DNA of 11,722 nucleotides from Clostridia bacterium. GTDB taxonomy: Bacteria > Bacillota > Clostridia > Christensenellales > Aristaeellaceae. Below are positions 7,472 to 11,722 of the stretch, piece by piece. Position numbers and translations under genes: made by a program. The stretch spans positions 1-11,722 of the forward strand of contig JAEDIV010000087.1 in the NCBI GenBank assembly GCA_016296675.1. Direction: 5' to 3'. The notes beneath the pieces are model-generated. The model made no database searches and was not told the DNA's origin. It saw only the letters and a program-made list of their open reading frames with translations. How positions within the stretch are numbered: position 1 is the first letter of the stretch; the number at the start of each line of letters is the position of its first letter.

Positions 7472-8851
7472 ATGCGACTTCCGCTCAACAGCCTGATTTA
7501 CGATCTTCCGGACGATATTTTAAAAAGCAAGCTCGCCGGAGATTTTGAGGGGGCCCTTCGAAAAATCGACGCGCGCCTGAAAAAGGAAAACATCACGCCC
7601 ATGCTGAGAGACCGCTTAACGGTTGAAAAGGGCCTGATCGAGCGCCTTGAGATCCGCTATCCCTATACGAGGGAGCAGGCGGTCGAGTACGCCAACACCC
7701 GCATTTCGAACTTCACATACGAAGAATTCGACGCCTTTGAAGACGCGGGCGACATCGATTTTATCTATGTAAACGGCGAAAAGAAGTATCTTTCCTCCTG
7801 CATCGGCGCGCTCATCAAGATGCATCCGCATCTTCACGCCCGCCAGGTGAAGGAAGAAGACCGCATTAAAGATCCCACCGACAAGATCGCCCGCACCGAA
7901 ATGCGTGAAAAGGGCGAACTGGCCTATAAATTCACCATGAAGCGCTCCATCCAGGTCAAGGACAAGTGCTTTATCCCGAACACCGTCTATACCGCCCATC
8001 TTCCCATTCCCGCCGCCGCCGCTCAGCAGGACGCAGCGAAAATTGAGATCAAGGCGGATGCGGACGCGTTCATCCCCCCGGTCGACGAATATCAGAGAGC
8101 CGTTTGCTACAAAAGATTCTTGTCTGAAAACAAGCCTTTTGAAGTCACCTATACCTTTGAAAACCGCGTGAAGTTCGTCGATCCTTTTAAGGACACGCCT
8201 CACATCGTGTACCCAAGCGCCATTGCGCCCTGCGCGGACGACCTCTCCGAGCAGGTTCCCCAGATCACATTCACGCCCTATCTAAAGGAACTTGCCAAGC
8301 TCATCGCAGGCGATGAGACAAGGCCTTTGTATCTGGCCAAGCGCGTATATGATTATGTGACCCAGAACGTGCGCTATTCCTTCATGCGCTCCTACATTCT
8401 GGTCGAAAATCATCCCGAATTTACTGCCATCAACCAGAAGGGCGACTGCGGCATGCAGACCATTCTGTTTATCACCCTTTGCCGCATCCTCGGCATTCCC
8501 GCCCGCTGGCAGAGCGGCAGAACCGTCGAGAAGGATGATTCCGGCTGCCACGACTGGGCGCAGTTCTACACCGAGGAATTCGGCTGGCTGTTTGCCGATC
8601 CCTCCTACGGCGGAGGCGGCTGGAGAAACGGCGATCTGGAATGCTGGAATTTCTATTTTGGCAATTTGGATCCCTTCCGCATGATCGCCAACCGCCGCTA
8701 CCACACCCCCTTCAACCCGCCCAAAAAGCACGATTACTACGATCCCTATGACAACCAGGACGGCGAAATCGAATGCGAAGAAAGAGGCTTTGACACTTAC
8801 GACTTCATCGATGACGGCGAAGTGCTTGAATATGTAAAGGTCGAAGACTGA
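7472..8851 (+). CDS. Transglutaminase-fold protein
   Basis: A 459-residue protein whose C-terminal half is a transglutaminase-like (papain-fold) domain. The catalytic triad is visible: Cys326 in KGDCGMQT, His360 in CHDWAQFY and Asp376 in FADPSYGGGGW. Upstream, RPLYLAKRVYDYVTQNVRYS matches the helix before the catalytic Cys in such domains. The first ~260 residues contain a charged helical start and a probable beta-sandwich segment that I cannot assign. There is no signal peptide or membrane helix. The tail is acidic and rich in Asp, Tyr and Glu. Such folds may cross-link, cleave or deamidate proteins, so the reaction is open. The start follows AAAGGGGA (7455-7462) by nine bases. It begins 28 bases after the metallopeptidase with no terminator between, so it belongs to the spoIIID transcript; a role in spore coat or cortex is a guess from context. 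Confidence 0.83.
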   Translation: MRLPLNSLIYDLPDDILKSKLAGDFEGALRKIDARLKKENITPMLRDRLTVEKGLIERLEIRYPYTREQAVEYANTRISNFTYEEFDAFEDAGDIDFIYVNGEKKYLSSCIGALIKMHPHLHARQVKEEDRIKDPTDKIARTEMREKGELAYKFTMKRSIQVKDKCFIPNTVYTAHLPIPAAAAQQDAAKIEIKADADAFIPPVDEYQRAVCYKRFLSENKPFEVTYTFENRVKFVDPFKDTPHIVYPSAIAPCADDLSEQVPQITFTPYLKELAKLIAGDETRPLYLAKRVYDYVTQNVRYSFMRSYILVENHPEFTAINQKGDCGMQTILFITLCRILGIPARWQSGRTVEKDDSGCHDWAQFYTEEFGWLFADPSYGGGGWRNGDLECWNFYFGNLDPFRMIANRRYHTPFNPPKKHDYYDPYDNQDGEIECEERGFDTYDFIDDGEVLEYVKVED

Positions 8852-8854
8852 TCA

Positions 8855-8890
8855 AAAAACCGCGGAAGATACGTTTTTTCCGCGGTTTTT
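8855..8890 (+). terminator. Intrinsic terminator of the spoIIID operon
   Basis: CCGCGGAA (8860-8867) pairs perfectly with TTCCGCGG (8878-8885), extended by an A run on the left (8855-8859) and T5 on the right (8886-8890). It begins four bases after the transglutaminase-like stop and is the only terminator-like structure after spoIIID, which supports a single four-gene transcript. The A run also makes it partly bidirectional. Confidence 0.9.
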
Positions 8891-8929
8891 GATTGTGGAG
8901 AAAGTTTTTGATATTCTTATAAGCCTTTG

Positions 8930-8958
8930 TTGTCTCTTTTAAATCTTGGGAGTATAAT
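8930..8958 (+). promoter_or_regulatory. Vegetative promoter of the nanA-like gene
   Basis: TTGTCT (8930-8935) and a perfect TATAAT (8953-8958) are separated by 17 bases. Transcription should start near 8965, about 30 bases before the ATG. The leader holds GGAAGAGGGG as ribosome binding site and nothing resembling a riboswitch. Together with the terminator just upstream it makes the nanA-like gene an independent unit. Confidence 0.75.
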
Positions 8959-8995
8959 CAGTTCATACCAATTGAATAAAGGAAGAGGGGCGGAC

Positions 8996-9880
8996 ATGAA
9001 AGATTTAAAAGGCATCTACACCGCGCTTTTAACGCCGTTTGACAGGAATGGGAAAATCAATGAAGAAGCGCTTAAGCAGCTTGTAAAGCACAATCTGAAT
9101 CTGGGCGCAGACGGATTTTATGTATGCGGAAGCACAGGCGAAGCGCTGATGCTGAATGTCGAAGAGCGCAAACAGATCATGAAAATCGTAAAGGAGAATG
9201 CAGAAAGCGCCAATTTGATCGCGCACATCGGCTCTATCAGCGAACGCGATGCGCATGCGCTTGCGGCGTATGCAAAGGAGCTCGATTATGATCTCATTTC
9301 CTCCGTCGCGCCGTTTTACTATAAATTCTCTTTTCCGGAAATCCGGGACTATTACATCCGCCTTGCGGAAAAGTCGGACATGAAGATGCTGGTATACCAC
9401 ATTCCGGTATTTTCCGGCGTCGGCATGGGCTTTGATGAATTGTCTTCTTTCCTGGAGGACGACCGCTTTGCCGGTATCAAGTTCACCTCCAATGACTTTT
9501 TCACGATGGAAAGATGCAAAAACCGGTTCCCGGATAAACTTCTTTTAAGCGGCTACGACGAAATGATCTTATCCGGCCTCGCCATGGGCGCAGACGGCGG
9601 CATCGGAAGCACCTATAACTTCATGGCGGACAAATTCGTCCTCATCCGAAAGCTTTTCCTGGAAGGGAAGACGGAGGAAGCCAGAAAGGTGCAAAACGAA
9701 GCCAACCGCATCATCTCTGTGCTCATCAAAATCGGCGTCATGCAGGCCGAAAAGGAAATCATGAACCAGCTGGGCTTTGATTTCGGCCATTGTCTGCCGC
9801 CGTTTAAGAAGGTTACGGCGGAAGGAAAGAAGCTGCTTAAAGAAGAAGTCCTTCCGTATATCCGTAAGGCGGATGTATAA
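8996..9880 (+). CDS. nanA: N-acetylneuraminate lyase (DapA/NanA family)
   Basis: A 294-residue class I aldolase of the dihydrodipicolinate synthase superfamily, predicted to split N-acetylneuraminate into N-acetylmannosamine and pyruvate. Residues that set NanA apart line up with the E. coli enzyme (numbers from memory): GSTGE (45-49), Tyr134 in VYHIP, Schiff-base Lys162 in GIKFTSND with Thr164, GYDE (186-189) and Ser205 in GGIGSTYN. Tyr, Lys, Thr, Gly, Asp, Glu and Ser all keep a constant offset of three from E. coli positions 137, 165, 167, 189, 191, 192 and 208. PFYYKFSF and GADGGIGSTYN are also NanA-like. The start at 8996 has AGGGG just upstream; an upstream TTG at 8927 lies in the promoter. 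No nanE, nanK or sialic-acid transporter is adjacent, so another sugar-acid aldolase cannot be excluded. Confidence 0.88.
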   Translation: MKDLKGIYTALLTPFDRNGKINEEALKQLVKHNLNLGADGFYVCGSTGEALMLNVEERKQIMKIVKENAESANLIAHIGSISERDAHALAAYAKELDYDLISSVAPFYYKFSFPEIRDYYIRLAEKSDMKMLVYHIPVFSGVGMGFDELSSFLEDDRFAGIKFTSNDFFTMERCKNRFPDKLLLSGYDEMILSGLAMGADGGIGSTYNFMADKFVLIRKLFLEGKTEEARKVQNEANRIISVLIKIGVMQAEKEIMNQLGFDFGHCLPPFKKVTAEGKKLLKEEVLPYIRKADV

Positions 9881-9888
9881 ATCCGAAC

Positions 9889-9970
9889 AAAAAAAGCACG
9901 GGACGGAAAACCGATTTCTCTTCAGGAAAACACACGTTTTCCTGAAGAGGTGAGTTTTCCGCCCCGTTTT
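9889..9970. terminator. Nested bidirectional terminator between convergent genes
   Basis: The inner hairpin is a perfect 13-bp stem, CTCTTCAGGAAAA (9918-9930) with its complement at 9937-9949, loop CACACG. An outer stem pairs 9899-9910 with 9955-9966, with one A-C mismatch. The outer stem is flanked on the plus strand by TTTTCTGTTT (9967-9976) and, read on the minus strand, by GTGC and then T7 (9895-9889). It can therefore stop both the nanA-like transcript and the opposing radical SAM transcript, which ends at 9975. Confidence 0.85.
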
Positions 9971-9974
9971 CTGT

Positions 9975-11312
9975 TTATAGATACCTGGACAGCTTTTCTC
10001 CGATCCATCCGATTCGCCGGTATGTGATTGCCTTGCACAGGAAATCCGAAAACCGGCCCCATTTTCTGTAAAACAGATTGAACATAAGATATGCGCTTCT
10101 CTGCGCCTTTGCTTCCGGCAGACGCTTTATGATGTTTTTAAGGCTGTAGACGTTTTTATACAGCCAAAGATATCCGTCCGAAAGCTCTTTTGCAGTCATG
10201 TTTTTGGGCTTGAATACGACGTTTGCCGTGTTGTAAAGCGATAAGTCATGCAAGACAATTCTGTTTTCAGTCAGAAGCTTTTTATACAGCGCCGTTCCCG
10301 GATAGGGCGTCAGGATGTGAGAGGTCACTGTCTCGATTTTCATTTTCACAATCCAGTCGAGCGTCTGAATGAAGGTATCCTTGGTATCGCCGTCCAGACC
10401 GAACACGAAGCTTGCATTGATCATGATGCCGCGCCTGTGAATCTCTCGGACCGCTTTCTCATAGGAAATCATGCGGTTCTGTACCTTGTGAACATCTTCT
10501 ATGGAAGAGGGGTGGATGCTTTCAAAACCGATGAACAGACCCTGACATCCGCTTTCTTTCATAAGGTCGAGAAGCTTTTCATCCTCGGCGACATTGATGG
10601 AAGCAGCGGCGTTCCATTTGATATTCATGGGTTTTAAGGCATTGAGAAATTCATACGTCCACCTGCGGTTTCCGATGAAATTGTCGTCGATAAACATGAT
10701 GTGCTTCCGGCCGATTTTTTGAATTTCCCGGATGACGTCGCTGATTTCCCGGTTCACAAACGGCTGGTTTGCGCCGCTGTTATAACAAAAATCGCACCTG
10801 TACGGGCAGCCGCGGCTCGTGTGGATCACATTGGTATACAAATATTTTTCATTCCCGATAAAATCATACGCCGGCGGCACGATTTCGCTTCCCTGAAGAG
10901 GGCGAGCGCAGCGGTATACGCTTTTCAGCGTTCCTTTTTGATAATCCCGGATGATGTCCGGCCATGTGCCCTCCGCAGCTCCGATGCACAAAACATCAAA
11001 CGCGTTTTTGGGAATCGTTTCCGGCGCGGTTGTAATGTGAATGCCGCCGGCAACCACGATTGCGCCTTGTTTTCTGAATTCATGCGCGATTTCAATCGCC
11101 CTTGGCAAAACGTCCACGGTAACAGAAATACCTACAATATCCGGCCTGTCATATTGAATGCGCTCGATGTTTTCGTTTTCCAAAGCGACTTTGTGATCCC
11201 CCCGAAGGAGATTTGCAATGGTCAAAAGCCCCAAGGGCGGCGCCATATGCGTTTTGAGATCCGTATCCATCGGGCGCTTTTTCATTTTGGGCTGAATGAG
11301 CTTTATATACAT
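9975..11312 (-). CDS. Cobalamin-binding-domain-type radical SAM protein
   Basis: A 445-residue class B radical SAM protein. Residues about 1-150 form a Rossmann-like domain of the B12-binding kind (PPLGLLTIANLL, PDIVGISVTV, IVVAGGIHITTAPE, then CIGAAEGTWPDII), but the DxHxxG cobalamin-ligand motif is absent, so any cobalamin is probably bound without that lower-ligand His. The iron-sulfur motif CPYRCDFCY places Cys at 169, 173 and 176; downstream lie FIDDNF and SFVFGLDGDTKD, typical of the radical SAM barrel. The C-terminal ~130 residues resemble the DUF4070-type tail found in several such enzymes, including hopanoid-modifying ones. Substrate unknown; methyl transfer or ring or chain remodelling are options. 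The start follows GGAAAGGAT at 11327-11319, with seven bases between AGGA and the ATG. It is transcribed alone from an extended -10 promoter. Confidence 0.9.
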   Translation of the reverse strand: MYIKLIQPKMKKRPMDTDLKTHMAPPLGLLTIANLLRGDHKVALENENIERIQYDRPDIVGISVTVDVLPRAIEIAHEFRKQGAIVVAGGIHITTAPETIPKNAFDVLCIGAAEGTWPDIIRDYQKGTLKSVYRCARPLQGSEIVPPAYDFIGNEKYLYTNVIHTSRGCPYRCDFCYNSGANQPFVNREISDVIREIQKIGRKHIMFIDDNFIGNRRWTYEFLNALKPMNIKWNAAASINVAEDEKLLDLMKESGCQGLFIGFESIHPSSIEDVHKVQNRMISYEKAVREIHRRGIMINASFVFGLDGDTKDTFIQTLDWIVKMKIETVTSHILTPYPGTALYKKLLTENRIVLHDLSLYNTANVVFKPKNMTAKELSDGYLWLYKNVYSLKNIIKRLPEAKAQRSAYLMFNLFYRKWGRFSDFLCKAITYRRIGWIGEKLSRYL

Positions 11313-11371
11313 TCTTTGATCCTTTCCGTCCTCACTTGTGCTTATAGATTCTCTTCCTGTCCGGCAGCTTT

Positions 11372-11400
11372 ATCATAGCACAAATCATTTCGAAAAGCAA
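11372..11400 (-). promoter_or_regulatory. Extended -10 promoter of the radical SAM gene
   Basis: On the minus strand, TTGCTT (11400-11395) is followed after 17 bases by TATGAT (11377-11372), with TG at 11380-11379 forming TGCTATGAT. Transcription should begin near 11365, giving a leader of about 50 bases without an obvious structured element. The -35 box shares its outer three bases with the dyad at 11398-11434. Confidence 0.75.
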
Positions 11401-11434
11401 TAATTATTTATCATATTACGATAAATAATTATTG
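11398..11434. promoter_or_regulatory. Perfect 15-bp AT-rich inverted repeat, probable operator
   Basis: CAATAATTATTTATC (11398-11412) and GATAAATAATTATTG (11420-11434) are exact reverse complements around the 7-base spacer ATATTAC. The left arm overlaps the -35 box of the minus-strand radical SAM promoter by three bases, the usual position for a repressor, or for an activator touching RNA polymerase. The arms are almost all A and T, and no T tract or GC stem makes it a terminator. The cognate regulator is not identifiable here. Confidence 0.65.
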
Positions 11435-11501
11435 ATATACAGCTTACATTGTTGCAAAAACAGCCCGTCATTTCGCAGGGAGCCATAAGACAGTAGAATA
11501 T

Positions 11502-11538
11502 GCAAAAAGCGTGCCACGAAGAAAGTCACGCCTTTTGC
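11502..11538. repeat. Hairpin 1 of right-end cluster
   Basis: GCAAAAAGCGTG (11502-11513) pairs with CACGCCTTTTGC (11527-11538), 11 of 12 positions, with one A-C mismatch and a 13-base loop. No T tract follows on the plus strand. Confidence 0.6.
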
Positions 11539-11606
11539 CTTAGGAGGATAGCTGCGAAGCGGCGCAAGGGATACAATTCCTCGTTCGAAACGCAGCGACA
11601 CAAAAC

Positions 11607-11632
11607 ACCCCGGACATTCAGGTGTCCGGGGT
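11607..11632. repeat. Hairpin 2 of right-end cluster
   Basis: ACCCCGGACA (11607-11616) pairs perfectly with TGTCCGGGGT (11623-11632) around TTCAGG. Read on the minus strand it is followed by GTTTTGTG, so it could act as a modest minus-strand terminator for a gene beyond the right edge. Confidence 0.7.
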
Positions 11633-11636
11633 CAAG

Positions 11637-11663
11637 CCATCAAAAAAGTACCTTTTTTGATGG
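11637..11663. repeat. Hairpin 3 of right-end cluster
   Basis: CCATCAAAAAA (11637-11647) pairs perfectly with TTTTTTGATGG (11653-11663) around GTACC. The T6 run is inside the stem, so it does not resemble a terminator tail. Confidence 0.7.
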
Positions 11664-11668
11664 GAAGG

Positions 11669-11689
11669 GCTCCCTTGTGTAAAGGGAGC
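11669..11689. repeat. Hairpin 4 of right-end cluster (CTCCCTT/AAGGGAG type)
   Basis: GCTCCCTT (11669-11676) pairs with AAGGGAGC (11682-11689) around GTGTA. I remember this GGGCTCCCTTGTGTAAAGGG wording as the constant part of a dispersed repeat in gut Clostridia; that recollection needs a genome-wide count. Confidence 0.65.
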
Positions 11690-11690
11690 T

Positions 11691-11714
11691 GTCAAAAATC
11701 TTCTGATTTTTGAC
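11691..11714. repeat. Hairpin 5 of right-end cluster, followed by ACTGAGGGAT
   Basis: GTCAAAAATC (11691-11700) pairs perfectly with GATTTTTGAC (11705-11714) around TTCT. It directly abuts hairpin 4 and is followed by TGAGGGAT at the window edge, so the element is probably cut off here. Confidence 0.65.
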
Positions 11715-11722
11715 TGAGGGAT

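Larger units (their letters stand above)
11435..11722. other. Non-coding right-end region with clustered hairpins
   Basis: The 410 bases beyond the radical SAM start (11313-11722) contain its leader, promoter and operator, and then no believable gene. The short open frames on either strand here are Arg- and Ser-rich, lack good ribosome binding sites and run through palindromes. From memory, the right part resembles dispersed intergenic repeats of gut Clostridia, in which a CTCCCTT...AAGGGAG hairpin is followed by a variable stem and ACTGAGGGAT. The individual hairpins are listed separately. Confidence 0.6.

Noticed and set aside
11398..11434. Reading the AT-rich dyad as a Fur box.
   Set aside because: It lacks the GATAAT hexamer repeats of the 19-base Fur consensus; only general AT richness and GATAAA/TTTATC are shared.
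11416..11682. Short open frames on both strands in the right-end region (about 60 codons each).
   Set aside because: They cross palindromic repeats, have low-complexity Arg/Ser/Leu-rich composition typical of repeat-derived spurious proteins, and lack ribosome binding sites.
1..11722. CRISPR arrays, tRNA or rRNA genes, and insertion sequences.
   Set aside because: No regularly spaced direct repeats, no cloverleaf or rRNA sequence, and no transposase-like protein were found.

Overview
The window looks like chromosomal DNA from an endospore-forming member of the Clostridia (Firmicutes), probably gut-associated and of middling GC content. The evidence is a clear SpoIIID gene, an AddA-type (not RecB-type) recombination nuclease, strong GGAGG-type ribosome binding sites, extended -10 vegetative promoters, and an intergenic repeat at the right edge of a kind I remember from gut Clostridia. 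The exact family cannot be fixed from this sequence.

Layout. (1) The left end carries addA on the minus strand, a complete helicase-nuclease subunit; its usual partner addB is not in the window. (2) Divergently from it, behind a near-ideal extended -10 promoter, runs a mannitol dehydrogenase-family gene, best read as D-mannonate oxidoreductase (fructuronate reductase, uxuB-like). It is followed by a hairpin whose T tract lies on the opposite strand. (3) Then comes a compact plus-strand operon of four genes: spoIIID, a strongly degenerate MreB/Mbl-like gene (23-base overlap), a YgjP-type zinc metallopeptidase (ATGA overlap) and a transglutaminase-fold protein (28-base gap), closed by a good intrinsic terminator. 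(4) A nanA-like N-acetylneuraminate lyase follows with its own consensus promoter. (5) It converges on a minus-strand cobalamin-binding-type radical SAM gene, and the two are separated by a nested palindrome that can terminate both transcripts. (6) The radical SAM gene has an extended -10 promoter whose -35 box is overlapped by a perfect 15-bp AT-rich dyad. (7) The last 290 bases are non-coding and hold a run of five hairpins.

How the genes relate. The spoIIID cluster is the most coherent unit. The spoIIID/MreB-like order is an old Firmicutes arrangement (spoIIID-mbl in Bacillus). Here the actin-like protein has lost the conserved nucleotide-hydrolysis motifs and is translationally coupled to SpoIIID and a metallopeptidase, with a transglutaminase-like enzyme in the same transcript. 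This suggests, as inference, a mother-cell sporulation module. The two sugar-acid enzymes (uxuB-like and nanA-like) are each transcribed alone and point to hexuronate and sialic-acid scavenging. The radical SAM enzyme has no recognisable pathway partner in the window.
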